Of a stretch of 64,000 bases of DNA, positions 33,450 through 42,858 are shown in pieces. Both the position numbers and the translations under genes were made by a program. Position 1 is the stretch's first letter; the number at the start of each line of letters is the position of its first letter. Origin of the DNA: Cardiocondyla obscurior (lineage: Eukaryota > Arthropoda > Insecta > Hymenoptera > Formicidae); assembly GCF_019399895.1 (NCBI RefSeq), contig NC_091882.1, positions 4,278,001 through 4,342,000 of the forward strand, in the 5' to 3' direction. Under the pieces are notes generated by a model. It saw only the letters and a program-made list of their open reading frames with translations, did no database searches and had not been told where the DNA came from.

Positions 33450-33809
33450 TTAAACACCGCGACCTTCCATGGCGTAATTGTGACGTTTCATTTCTTCAAG
33501 TTGGCGTTGTGAGGCTTTTTTATCATTTACAGCTTTTGCGATTCCTGCGGCTCCACCAGCGAGCGAACCAATAACACCCAGTAAGGGTAAAAGCGGTATA
33601 ACGCCACCACGTTTCGCTATCGGAAGTGTTCGTTTCTTCACCGTTTTCTTCTTCAGCATATTCTTCCTCGCTGCACATAAGCCCATACCAAGTTTCGTTT
33701 TTGCTTTCATAGCTGCCCATACGGTTGTGGCTGCAGCTTTTTCACCAAAACTTGAATCTTCTGCGTTAATACGTTGCAGCGCTTTATTGGCAAGAATATT
33801 GTCAGCCAC
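33450..33809 (-). pseudogene. Polinton core/minor virion protein, N-terminus lost (module 1)
   Basis: 119 codons matching the central part of the PLA2-core protein at 41602-42535: VWAAMKAKTKLGMG, a basic linker, a hydrophobic helix (IPLLPLLGVIGSLAGGAAGIAKAV) of the kind seen in adenovirus pVI/pX-like core proteins, then a polar tail. The phospholipase domain expected upstream is missing. The gene breaks at 33809, and about 30 bp further begins the cagcgccaagt junction of the 70-bp satellite element. Confidence 0.65.
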
Positions 33810-33892
33810 GTGGCGCTCTGCGAGATTGGTTTCGCAGCGCCAAGTATTTTTTTTTTTTTCTTTACATTACCATGTTATATACCATGTTATAT

Positions 33893-34012
33893 CACATCGG
33901 GGCGAACCTAGGTCTACGTTTGTACTGTTTTACATGGATTTGTAATGTTAACGTTTTATTATCAAAGCGAACCTAGGTCTACGTTTGTACAGTTTCACAT
34001 GGGTTTGTATTG
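33893..34012. repeat. Two units of the 70-bp satellite, inverted
   Basis: gcgaacctaggtctacgtttgtac...cacatgggtttgta units starting about 65 bp apart, reverse complement of the array at 17731-18010. The preceding cagcgccaagt-poly(T)-ctttacatta segment is also shared with the other site, so both are copies of one element that joins broken genes. Confidence 0.85.
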
Positions 34013-34882
34013 TTTAAATATTTTTTTAGCTTCTTCAAGTTCTTGGCGTAATTATTTGATCTCATTAGTTTTATAAAGTATATTTGATATTAAAATACAC
34101 ATTTTATGTTCTATTTTTGGGGAATCGTTCTTGGGGGAGGGGGGGTTTACTGTTAGGGGGTTTTCTTTTCTTTTTTTATTATTTTCTAGTTTTTTTTCAA
34201 GTTTTTTAAAGAATATTTAATATTAAAGTACACATTTTATGTTTTACATAGGGGGATTATAATTTTGGTGTATTATTTTAAGAGAAGTTTTTTTTGGAGG
34301 TTCAAAATAATTTTTCGAGGGTGCTTTTCGCGCGTCTATACTTTTTTTTTAAAAAGGTAATTTTGAAGGGATTTTATTCATTTTGTAGTTTTAATCATTT
34401 TAAATACACATTCAATGTTTTTTTTTGTGGGTTAGAGTATTTTTGAGAAATATTATCATTCAAGAGACACGTTAGTATTTTGCGTTACGTGTACATGCAG
34501 TGAAACCGACCATGTTTAAAAAAAGTTTTAGAAATTATATAATTTTTACTTCTATTTAAGGAGAGAACAAATTTTTTACATTTTTTTTATTCTTATACAT
34601 AGAATCAAATGCTTTAAACAAATTCTTATTTTTTGAAAAAAAAATTATTGTTTCTCTCCTTGAATAAAAATATGAATTTTAATACGAGTGTTACAGAGTA
34701 CTACGCCGTTACGTATACATACAGCCAAATTGACCGTGTTATTACGCCATGTTTTTTAATCTTTTATATTGTGATTTTCGAATTTCAACAATAATTCAAC
34801 CAATCACTTTCTACATATGATTCATTATAAAATTGTGTATTAAATTATTGATACCTTTTGCTTACTTATTGATTCATGCATG
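34013..34882. other. AT-rich spacer, no gene seen
   Basis: T-rich plus-strand sequence with poly(G/T) stretches such as gggggagggggggtt. A loosely repeated segment (aatattaaa.tacacattttatgtt) occurs near 34085-34112 and 34215-34242. No gene recognised. Confidence 0.35.
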
Positions 34883-36155
34883 TGTTACGTCTCTGACTCC
34901 GCGTCTCTTTTTTTTTGACATATATTAAAATTTTAGTTAAGGGGAAGGTAGACCGTAGTCCATTGTAACACAAAAAAAAAAGAACTTCAGAGCCTTTCAG
35001 AAGACAATTCATAAAACACTAACATATTCCGGGACAAGTTGTTGCGTGAAAGCAAAAAAACATGCAACAAATTGTAAACGGGCGCCAATGAAAATCAGAC
35101 AAAGAATTTGTCTAGACATAATACAAAAAAATCAAAACCTAAGGGGCTCATAAATATTTCAACTCTGATAACCTGTCTGTCACAGGAAAAGAAAAAATAA
35201 CTTTTTCTTAAAATTGTAATTGCGCATAGATCCTGAGCTTTAGAAAAACCAAGGGCGCGAGAGGTCCGTAATTACCGGAGTATGTGGTGCAGACAAAAGC
35301 AATAAAGTCAGGTAACTATACGTCATACGGAAGGTAGAAGTTTCCCCACCATCCCTCGATGGAAATGATAGTAAAATTCTGGAAGGCTCGGAAGGGATAA
35401 CTCGTTAAAGCGGGGGTGCTTCGTAGGCATATTATTTTCTTAAAACCAATGGATTTCGGGAACTCCTCACCAAAATCTAGAAACTAAGGGCGAAAACTTA
35501 GAAGTTTAAAAAAAAGAGAAGGGATGGGGTGCGAATGCCCAATAATTTTAAGATAGGAAAAGTGGAGAAACAAACTCCGCAAATGAAAGATTAGAATTTC
35601 AGAAAAGTGAAAATTCGGGAATAGTCCTTCCCTTTTCCGAGCTTATAAAATCTTGTGTTTTGGCGGAGCACGCTCTCTTGCATCTCAGCTACAGCCGCTA
35701 AAGTTTACTTAAATCGACGTGAGTGTTAGTCAGTGCAAGACGAAGCATCTAGTGCAAAAGAAGCATTTCGAAGATCGCCTGAAAAGTAAGTCTCAACGTT
35801 TCATAATGTATTCCCGCGAAAATCGATTCCACTAAATGTACTATTCAAACCAATTGTTCTTTAATTTCAATCAAAGAGAGAAGAGAATGTCCGAGTCGGA
35901 ATTCTGAAGTTTTGATTCTGTTCGTTTGTTCCTGTAAACTATCGAATGTGTGAGAATGCCTGCTTGCGAATATCGGCCAGGATACGCTGTCGAATGACCA
36001 GCAATTTTCGGTGGTTTACGCCGCGAAATACTGCTGGAAGTTTGGCGACTATCCACGGCTAAAGAATCGGCAAGCGATTCTCGCCAAAGATAGATTACGT
36101 GGATTCATTCATGGACGAGTCAAAGACTTCGGAAATCGTCGGTAACGAGTCTCCT
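34883..36155 (+). mobile_element. TGTTACG-type LTR-like element, copy 3 (5' half only)
   Basis: Begins TGTTACGTCTCTGACTCCGCG at 34883 and is collinear with the intact copy at 45229 through the promoter, TATA box (35644-35650), leader exon and donor (gaaaagtaagt at about 35786), then breaks in the intron near 36155 against a tandem-repeat block. The ORF exon is absent. It matches the intact copy much better than copy 1 does. Confidence 0.85.
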
Positions 36156-36164
36156 TCAGTAGAT

Positions 36165-36480
36165 GTATATTGAGCGGTTCTGGATCACTACGTGTTAGTG
36201 TATCCGTGTGACCTAGGGCGAGGGGTAATGACGTCACGCGGGGAGGGGGGTGTTAATCGTTTCCTCTCGCTCGCACTCGTTCGCGCCGCCCATCGTCTCC
36301 TCTCGCTCGCACCCGTTGAACGCACGGAGCGGTTCTGGATCACTACGTGTTAGTGTATCCATGTGACCTAGGGCGAGGGGTAATGATGTCACGCGGGGAG
36401 GGGGAGTGTTAACGGTTCTGGGTCCGTGAGACCTAGGGCAAGGGGTAATGACGTCATGCGGGGAGGGGGTGGGTATTTAT
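36165..36480. promoter_or_regulatory. Enhancer-like tandem repeats with CRE-type sites and a TATA box
   Basis: Two and a half units of about 155 bp (starting near 36172, 36328 and 36412): gagcggttctggatcactac, gtgacctagggcgaggggtaatga(c/t)gtca. Each unit carries TGACGTCA or a one-base variant at about 36228, 36388 and 36448, the palindromic CREB/ATF site. TATTTATAAAT at about 36473-36483 follows directly. The block lies between a broken transposon and the left part of the second Polinton and looks like a promoter or a terminal repeat of it. Confidence 0.5.
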
Positions 36481-36603
36481 AAATCGCCTCTGTGTCGGCG
36501 ATTCTAGGAACGAATTGTTTAGAAAATAATAACAACATCAAAACTCTGAAATGCAATATTATTTTTAAAAATGATAAGCGTGTCGTCGCGCAGCGGCATG
36601 TTT

Positions 36604-36935
36604 ATGCGGCATCGCGACTTTCAAAGGAGTCGCGATTTTTTTCAAAGGAGTCGCGATTTTTTCAAAGGAGTCGTGTGGCGTCGCGGCGGCAACGGGCGGC
36701 GACGGCGGCGGCGGCGGCAAGCGGCGGATCGCAAGGTATCGCGCCCATCGTTCCCTCTCGCTCGCACTCGTTCGCCACAAGTGTCGCGCGCCCAGCGTCC
36801 CCTCTCACTCGCACCCGTTGAAAGCAAAGTATCGTGCGCCCATCGTTCTTTCTCGCTCACACCCGTTGAACGCACAAGTATCATGCGCCCCATCGTTCCC
36901 TCTCGCTCGCACCCGTTTGCGTCGCCTGTCGTTTA
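36604..36935. repeat. Two tandem repeat blocks (about 23 bp and about 57 bp units)
   Basis: 36604-36675: three units of tcgcgattttttcaaaggag. About 36735-36935: four units built on gcgcccatcgttccctctcg followed by ctcgcacccgttgaa(a/c)gcacaagtatc. Related ctcgctcgcacccgttgaac pieces also occur at about 36270-36330. The overlapping frames on both strands are repeats, not genes. Confidence 0.75.
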
Positions 36936-37204
36936 TCAACGATTCTTTTATGCGCTTATACGATTCGAATGCGGGTGACGCTGTACACACCCCCCCGGCT
37001 AATCGCTCCTCCTTATCTTATTTCTTTCTCTCTCAGATGCATACGTTACATATGAACAAGGCGGATTCACGAGGTGGGATTTACGCCTCACAATTATAAA
37101 GAAGATGAAGGATGGAATAGAAATAATTAAAAATGTTACATATAGACTACAAAGTATATATTTTTTAAATATGCGATACAATATATTCCATTATACTTTT
37201 TTTC

Positions 37205-37747
37205 TTACACATTTATTATAATCGCAAGTATTTCACAATCTATAATTTGTTGTTCGTCGAAGGAATCGCTGCTGCGTACAGCGCTCACCGCTTCGGTACG
37301 ACTTCTTGATGCGGAAGCGATTTTACAAAATTGCTCGTATTTGTCGTCGATCTTCGGTAGGGTTTTGGTGAGTACGTTGAATTTCAAAGCGACGCAATCA
37401 TCAAAATCCAACATTTGCGTGAACGTAGCCTCGGTCATAGCCATACGTGCGTCGAAAGATTCAAGTCGCACAAGTTTCATTTCATTCATATAACATATTC
37501 GCACTGTGAGCGAACCTATGTTCAAACAGTCGTATGGTTGCTTCGGTCGATCGCGAAGCATATTCTGAATTGTCCATCGATGCTCGCAGAGTTCCTTCCA
37601 GGTGTCAAGCAACATCGACAATTCATCTCCTCGATTATCGCCTACGATGATCTCCACAAAACTCCGCGTACCAACGTTCACGCCGATCTCGAGATATTTG
37701 TATCCCGTGCGAGTTAGCGGGTATCGCCTGCATAGTAAGCGCGTCAC
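37205..37747 (-). CDS. Hypothetical protein at the left of Polinton module 2
   Basis: 180-residue frame. The upstream end has a plausible acceptor (TTTAATTTCCAG) at about 37770 and a GTAAGT donor at about 37850, so a 5' exon probably exists, though an in-frame stop in that exon leaves the join unclear. Recognisable stretches: LLCRRYPLTRTGYKYLEIG, ELCEHRWTIQNML, NIGSLTVRICYMNEMKLVRL. I do not recognise a domain. Same strand as the capsid genes. It may be another structural or accessory Polinton gene. Confidence 0.45.
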   Translation of the reverse strand: MTRLLCRRYPLTRTGYKYLEIGVNVGTRSFVEIIVGDNRGDELSMLLDTWKELCEHRWTIQNMLRDRPKQPYDCLNIGSLTVRICYMNEMKLVRLESFDARMAMTEATFTQMLDFDDCVALKFNVLTKTLPKIDDKYEQFCKIASASRSRTEAVSAVRSSDSFDEQQIIDCEILAIIINV

Positions 37748-38228
37748 GTATCGTTTTGGTGGGACGCTGGAAATTAAATAAGAACAATCGTGAATATTAA
37801 TATATTAATTTTAAAGTAAATAATTTTTATAAGAAAAAATACTTACTCGTGAGATTAGGAGGGTTTATTACCGCAATCAATTCGACGCACTTTGTAGCAG
37901 TTTCTCTCGGTGTAATACATTGTCGTATTCGTAATCGTAGACGTAGTCGTAGACGAAGTTGTAATCGTTGCTGCTGCAGCCAAAGCGAAGAATGTACTGA
38001 TCGCACGATTGGATGGTACCTCGAGTCGAGGACGGTTATGAAAAATCCCCTCTTTCATTATTTAAAATTTTGCATAGAGTGGGGTAATATAAAACGCAGT
38101 TAGACAAATTATCGGAGAGAGTAATTAAGAGAAAGTGATTGGTAAAAGATAATTGAGAGAGGGTAATTAGGAGAGGAGTAAAATAATCCAAAAGCGCAGA
38201 AGTATGAAAAAAAAAGTTTATTCAAAAA

Positions 38229-38783
38229 TTATACATCATTATTTTGACGGTTACGCCACCAATTGTACAATTTAAATACATTTTGCACGGCGCAATTTTT
38301 GGAATGTCTCCTACAGCGGAAAGTATTCGAATCGTTTAAATCGCTAAGTGATTCAACATGTTTGAAATCATCTTCGATGTTTCTGACGATCAGATTGTTC
38401 GTGTAGAATTTGTGACCATCGTTATAATCGTCGCCGTAGTAATCCTCTTCAAGCATATCTCGCAGCCAATCGCGTTTTTCGAGTCCTTTGACGTATACGA
38501 TGGCGTGATCGTAGCAATCTTCCTCGTTCTGTATGGCCCTGATGATCTGGCGTTTAGCCTGACTGTACGGAACGTCCCCGTCTTCCCACGCTATACCGTG
38601 ATGATTTCGTACCAACCAGGTAACGAGGCGTTTGTCGTCTCGCGATACAACACCCCATGGCATAGGCTTCGCAAAGACGTAATGCGCGAGAACGGTACCA
38701 CCTCGCAGCACCGCCGCTTCCTTCACGACGAAACGTCGTCCGATGGGATATCCTTGCAGATCGACGAACGTTGGCGTAGACAT
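38229..38783 (-). CDS. Conserved capsid-linked protein, nuclease-like pattern (Polinton module 2)
   Basis: 184 residues from ATG 38783 (MSTPTFVDLQGYPIGRRF), open throughout. Homologous over its length to 27208-27699: DLQG, FVVKEAAVL, AHYVF, PMPWG, RNHHGIAWEDGDVPY, VYVKGLEKRDWLRD, CRRHSKNC and a final LYNWWRNR. The pattern of Asp/Glu residues in hydrophobic strand-like contexts is compatible with an RNase H-fold exonuclease, not proven. It is less decayed than most genes of this element. Function in the particle cycle unknown; position beside the major capsid gene is conserved. Confidence 0.65.
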   Translation of the reverse strand: MSTPTFVDLQGYPIGRRFVVKEAAVLRGGTVLAHYVFAKPMPWGVVSRDDKRLVTWLVRNHHGIAWEDGDVPYSQAKRQIIRAIQNEEDCYDHAIVYVKGLEKRDWLRDMLEEDYYGDDYNDGHKFYTNNLIVRNIEDDFKHVESLSDLNDSNTFRCRRHSKNCAVQNVFKLYNWWRNRQNNDV

Positions 38784-38904
38784 GATGATGATGATAATGA
38801 TGATGACGATGACGATGCGATTCGATTGGAGGAAATTTCGTTACTGAACACGCGCGAGCGTATTCGTCAATTTTTTAATTTTATCCCCTCCTTTCCAAAT
38901 TGCA

Positions 38905-39147
38905 TTACTTTTTTAAATGCTTCGAGACAAAATCCGTCACGCGTTCCTGAAGTCGTTCGCTTCGCGACTTCTTATCCGTTTGCGTGGCTACGTCAACCAC
39001 TGTGTTTCCCGTGGATGTCACTCGATACGTCATTCCTCTGTTCAATAAGTGATCCGTCGGTCTAGGATCCGTTTGCGTAGATTTATTTTCCTTCATGCGA
39101 CTCGCGTTCTCACACCAACAAGATGGTTGATACTTTGAAGGTTTCAT
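38905..39147 (-). CDS. Small TQT-motif protein (Polinton module 2)
   Basis: 80 residues from ATG 39147 (MKPSKYQPSCWCEN). Contains two TQT motifs, KSTQTDPR and VATQTDKK, 30-odd residues apart, then a short helical C-terminus. TQT in an unstructured chain is the classical binding signal for the dynein light chain LC8, used by several viruses. No homolog was found in module 1. Lies between the nuclease-like and major capsid genes. Confidence 0.5.
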   Translation of the reverse strand: MKPSKYQPSCWCENASRMKENKSTQTDPRPTDHLLNRGMTYRVTSTGNTVVDVATQTDKKSRSERLQERVTDFVSKHLKK

Positions 39148-39258
39148 GACGATGATGAGAATCTCTTTCTCTATCGATGTTACGTATACGATGGAAAGGA
39201 AGCGAATACGCAACGTTCATCGATTCACCGCTTTACATACACACGTCGAAGATCGTTT

Positions 39259-40464
39259 TTACGTGATCTTACGTACGACATTGGTCAATGGATTGTATTG
39301 AACCAAACGATCGTGTATGATGAGACAGTAGGCCGTGGTATTCGGCGCTACATTGTCCTTGCACTCAAACTCCAATCTCACGTCCACGGTAGCGGTTTTA
39401 ATCGATTCGTTTTGACGCGAGCAGTCGATGATGACGAACGGACCGTTGAGCAGAAACGACGTGACGGTGAGATTCGGTTCGAGATATTCGTAGCCGTAGT
39501 ATTGTTTGCAGAAACGCGCGTACGCGTCGTAGAGCATCGCGAATCTACGTTTGCCAAAGTCGAGGTTCATATCGTCGTACGGATAGCACTCTGAATTGAG
39601 ATAGAGCTTCACGTTGGTCAGTTTGCAATCGTCGAAACGACTGTTGTCTTCGGACATAACGTTTTTTCGACCCGTCTGCAGAGCAAAGATGATGTATCGA
39701 GGTTTTTCGAGTTGCATGGCGGTCTTGATAGCCCATGAGTGTTTGGTCGTGAGTTGTAGTAGCGGAAACTCGTACAGATCCCAAGAGCGAAAACCCATAC
39801 TGACGAATCGACCGCTCTCCAAGGTGCGCAACATTGCCAATTTCTTTACCTCGTTCAAAAGTACATGAGGCATACGCCATTGTATCTTCAGCAAGTCAAT
39901 TTTAGGCTCGAGCGCGGAACTGTCCACTAGACAGTTGTTGTCGTTGCGCGCTCGTATAAGAATCAATTCGTGACGAGCGTTGATCACGACGCGCCTATAG
40001 TCTTCGCAAAATCCTAGCAGCATGTTGAGCGGTACGCAGAAATTAAAGTAACCGTTCGCATTAATCGTGGGACTGAGCCATCCCGCGTTCCGCAGAATCA
40101 CGCTCCTGTCGGATGAAACGGTCGCGTAATTTTTCAGCGTGCTGGTTACGCCAACGTTTCGGTTACGATCGATCTCCACACCGTCGAGCTCGTATCGTAT
40201 CTTATCGAACATAAAGGCGATGCAGTTGTCCCCGAGGATCACGTCGGCTCCCGCAACCACTTTGCCCTTCGTTAATTTTCCCTCGATGTAGAAAAAACTC
40301 TCGTGCGGTAGCGTGTACAGATCTTGCTGCTGTATCGGTATTCTTATCTCATTGCTGTATCCGAACGTTGTATTGGCAAATGGATTGTAGGAGTGAGTCT
40401 CGATCTTGACGATTCGATCGTCGAAGACCGGTTCGTCTCGGATATTCAGAATGTCGGCCATCAT
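39259..40464 (-). CDS. Polinton major capsid protein, double-jelly-roll type (module 2)
   Basis: 401 residues, intact, beginning with two methionines (40464 and 40461). Aligns end to end with the module 1 copy. Motifs: SYNPFANTTFGY, IRIPIQQQDLYTLP, NCIAFMFDKIRYEL, GYFNFCVPLNMLLGF, RRVVINARHELILI, KIQWRMPHVLLNEV, SWDLYEFPLLQL, LYLNSECYPYDDMNLDF, IDCSRQNESIKTATVDV and a C-terminal CLIIHDRLV. Size, gene order and the accompanying protease, ATPase and core genes identify it as the hexon-like shell protein. Fold assignment is by family context. It is one of the few uninterrupted genes in this element. Confidence 0.8.
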   Translation of the reverse strand: MMADILNIRDEPVFDDRIVKIETHSYNPFANTTFGYSNEIRIPIQQQDLYTLPHESFFYIEGKLTKGKVVAGADVILGDNCIAFMFDKIRYELDGVEIDRNRNVGVTSTLKNYATVSSDRSVILRNAGWLSPTINANGYFNFCVPLNMLLGFCEDYRRVVINARHELILIRARNDNNCLVDSSALEPKIDLLKIQWRMPHVLLNEVKKLAMLRTLESGRFVSMGFRSWDLYEFPLLQLTTKHSWAIKTAMQLEKPRYIIFALQTGRKNVMSEDNSRFDDCKLTNVKLYLNSECYPYDDMNLDFGKRRFAMLYDAYARFCKQYYGYEYLEPNLTVTSFLLNGPFVIIDCSRQNESIKTATVDVRLEFECKDNVAPNTTAYCLIIHDRLVQYNPLTNVVRKIT

Positions 40465-40653
40465 TCAGATAAAATTATTTCGCACAGCGAATCCGAGCGA
40501 TCTCAGAAATTCAACGTTTGTTTCGGTTAGTCTTCTTCTTCTTATCCTTCCGACGCTATTTACCGCAATATGTTGTCGCGGTTCAGGCTGTTGAATCGTA
40601 CCAGTACCGAAACTGATCGTCGTAACACGTCTCGTTTCGTTCGGTATTAACAT
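40465..40653 (-). CDS. 62-aa conserved basic protein (Polinton module 2)
   Basis: ATG at 40653, stop abutting the capsid start at 40464. Basic centre (RIRRRRLTETN) and C-terminal NVEFLRSLGFAVRNN, the part also preserved at 28997-29060. The tight spacing to the capsid gene in both modules suggests a real small gene, perhaps a scaffold or cement protein; that role is a guess. Confidence 0.5.
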   Translation of the reverse strand: MLIPNETRRVTTISFGTGTIQQPEPRQHIAVNSVGRIRRRRLTETNVEFLRSLGFAVRNNFI

Positions 40654-40659
40654 GCCACG

Positions 40660-41396
40660 TTATCGTTGTCGTTGTAGTCGCACGTGCAATCTGACGGTGA
40701 TCTCCTCTCCGCAAAAATCGAGCGGTCGTCCGTTTTGGTTGGTGACGCGTATCGTGAGATCTGTAACGTATCGCACGATGATCGGTAGGTAAATGACCTG
40801 CGTGGGCGTTTCCGTGATCTTATATCCCGGCGGCAGTTTCGGTGAAAATTCGTGAATCGTGTGCACGCGTTCGCCGTTGCAGTATGCGCCAGCGGTTACG
40901 TTACATTTGATGCGAATAATATTCAGATTGATCATATTGATCGGTAAGACGGACTCGTGCCACTTTCGCGGTTGCAGTACGCGGTGCGGTGAGAATCCAA
41001 GAAGCGGTCCCAACGAGTTTGGTTTTGAAAAGTTCACCACGTACGCGGATTTGATCTCGCTTTTCATACTGTTGAAGTTGGCGCGAATCGCTATCGAGAA
41101 ATCATTGTTCTTCTCGCTCTTCTCATTACGATTACCATCGACGGTGTCGCGGCATCGCGTGTTTCAAAAATTTGTCTATGGCCTGTATCTCATACGATCC
41201 CTCAGGAATCGTAATTTCTTTACCGTCCGTGCCATAGTAAAATTTGTTGTTCGTAGAATCGACGTTTGGTATGGTGTTGTAAGTCGCAAAGTCCGTGAGA
41301 CCGAGCTCGTAATTACCATCACTGAGATCCAACGCCGGTGGAGTAGCTCGAATGGAGAACACTGCTTCTACCGGTTAACGTGAGCGTGATCGACAT
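40660..41396 (-). pseudogene. Polinton minor capsid (penton-like) protein, frameshifted (module 2)
   Basis: Starts at ATG 41396 and is broken by two frameshifts, at about 41355 and between 41132 and 41067. Pieces: MSITLTLTGRSS, then LSDGNYELGLTDFATY and EITIPEGSYEIQ, then VVNFSKPNSLGPLLGFSP, EFSPKLPPGYKI, LTIRVTNQNGRPLDF and GEEITVRLHVR. Same order as in the transposon-split homolog of module 1, but without the aspartate run. Ends seven bases before the 62-residue gene. Confidence 0.65.
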
Positions 41397-41432
41397 GTTT
41401 GAAGTGATACAGAGACAAAGTGCGTCGCGACG

Positions 41433-41813
41433 TCAGTTTTTAAACGTAATCGCGTCAATTGTACTTAAAAAACGTAGACACAGCTGTCCGCAGATACTCT
41501 GATCGTACGTTTGATAAGATCATTGATTGTACTCTATCGATGAGACGCCGACTCCGAGATATCGCACCAATTCCACAGGCGGTCGGAGATTACCGAAGCC
41601 GTCAAAATACGCGACGCAATCTCCCCTTTTGGCGTACGCTACCCAGTGAGTCCCCGGACCCGTCACGTTGTCCAGGTTCACGATGCCGCTCTCGTTTGTA
41701 CGCGCGCCATTCGTAGGTAGGGCGTCGCGCATAAATACACCTCTGAAATAAGGAACGCGCATACGTCTGGCCAGATGATTCAATTGCACGTTCGTAGTAG
41801 CACCCGTGGGCAT
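41433..41813 (-). pseudogene. Adenain-type protease with premature stop (module 2)
   Basis: 127 codons from ATG 41813 to the stop at 41433. PYFRGVFMRDAL, GTHWVAYAK (His) and YFDGFGNLRPP (Asp) are present; a TGA at 41520-41522 precedes the segment SICGQLCLRFL that holds the catalytic Cys, so a truncated product would be inactive. The module 1 copy has no stop here. The start overlaps the end of the core gene in another frame. Confidence 0.75.
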
Positions 41814-42535
41814 TTTTAACGTCTTCTCGACGTTTTTTTTTTCTTCCTCTCTTCGCAACAGTCGTACCTCTGCCGTACCTGTAAGGCTTGAGAAAGAGAC
41901 CCCGTTCACCGTTGTACGGGGCCAGATGTACGCCGGATCCACCGGCCGCTGCGCGCGCAGCTCTTCTCTCGTTTACGGCTCTCGCGATACTCGCAGCTCC
42001 ACCGACAAGCAATCCGACTGCACCGAAAATCGGAATAATCGGCAGCATGCCATCACGCTTTGCTGTTGGAAGCATGCGTTTTTTGCGAATCGTACTTCTC
42101 CGCCTCTTCGTAATCGTTCTGTTTCTCACAGTCCTCAACCTCTTCTTCCTAGTCGTAGCAGACATACCCATGCCGATTTTCGTTTTAGCTTTCATCACAG
42201 CCCACACGGCTGCTGCGGCGGCTCTTTCGCGTAAGCCTGAATCTATCGCTATAACGCGTTTTCCCGCTCTCTTGGCGAGTTCTCTGTCCGCTGCGTGTCT
42301 GTCCGTGAGATCGTTGCTTCGCGCGTACGCCAAGTCGTGCTCGCGACACGCTTCGTCCAACGGATTGATGCCTCGATCACCTCTTGCTATGCGTTCCTTC
42401 AATCAAGTTCCCGGGCCGCAAAATTGATAACCGGGGATGTGCAGTTCGAAGGGAAGGGCGTTTATCGCGCGATTCAACAGACCCTTGCCGCAGCACTTTA
42501 CTTCCGACAAATCGGTAGACGACGTTGACACTCAC
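41602..42535 (-). pseudogene. Phospholipase A2-core fusion protein (Polinton module 2)
   Basis: The N-terminal part (about 42535-42300) is a secreted/parvovirus-type PLA2 domain: LPFELHIPGYQFCGPGT with the calcium loop, an in-frame TGA at 42403-42405, then INPLDEACREHDLAYAR with the catalytic His-Asp pair. The rest is a basic core protein: VWAVMKAKTKIGMG, several Arg/Lys clusters (RKKRLRTVRNR, TKRRRSTIRKKR) and a hydrophobic helix (IIPIFGAVGLLVGGAAS). The frame runs on to 41602 past the probable end near 41800. PLA2 domains in capsid proteins let parvoviruses breach endosomal membranes; a similar role here is inference. No ATG is visible at the 5' end. Confidence 0.7.
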
Positions 42536-42779
42536 CGCACTCTCGGATTAACAGAGCAGGTCTGTCGATTTGCGTTTCTTGCCAGGGTTGATTATAATGC
42601 TCGAGGCACCTGCGGTAGGTTTGAACCTCTGGATCTTCCGTCAAGTGCGCGGAAAGTTTGTCCCACACGTGATGAACGTAATCACCGCAAACGTGCAGTA
42701 AAACGTCCTTTGGTATGATGCTCAACTGATCCGCGGTTAAGTTCGACACGTCAAGAGGATGTTTCAGCGCGAGATACAT
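42498..42779 (-). CDS. 93-aa hypothetical protein upstream of PLA2-core
   Basis: ATG at 42779 (MYLALKHPLDVSNL). Contains DVLLHVCGDYVHHVWDKL and EVQTYRRCLEHYNQPW; no known domain. It overlaps the start of the PLA2-core gene in another frame. A GTGAGT at about 42527 could be a splice donor joining it elsewhere. Divergent from the ATPase gene, sharing the intergenic region with the TATA box. Confidence 0.4.
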   Translation of the reverse strand: MYLALKHPLDVSNLTADQLSIIPKDVLLHVCGDYVHHVWDKLSAHLTEDPEVQTYRRCLEHYNQPWQETQIDRPALLIRECGECQRRLPICRK

Positions 42780-42813
42780 ATCGATTAATGAGCTATTCGC
42801 GGGTTCGCGCGAC

Positions 42814-42821
42814 TATAAATA
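42814..42821 (+). promoter_or_regulatory. TATA box of the plus-strand Polinton block
   Basis: TATAAATA 45 bp upstream of the ATPase ATG at 42859, at the point where minus-strand structural genes give way to the plus-strand ATPase-DUF8207-integrase block. Confidence 0.6.
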
Positions 42822-42858
42822 GGCGCGCGAGCGGTTGTCTCCGTACAGCGGGGACAAG

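Noticed and set aside
36492..36990. Overlapping frames of 60-135 codons on both strands
   Set aside because: They are translations of tandem repeats (tcgcgatttttt and ctcgctcgcacccgtt units).
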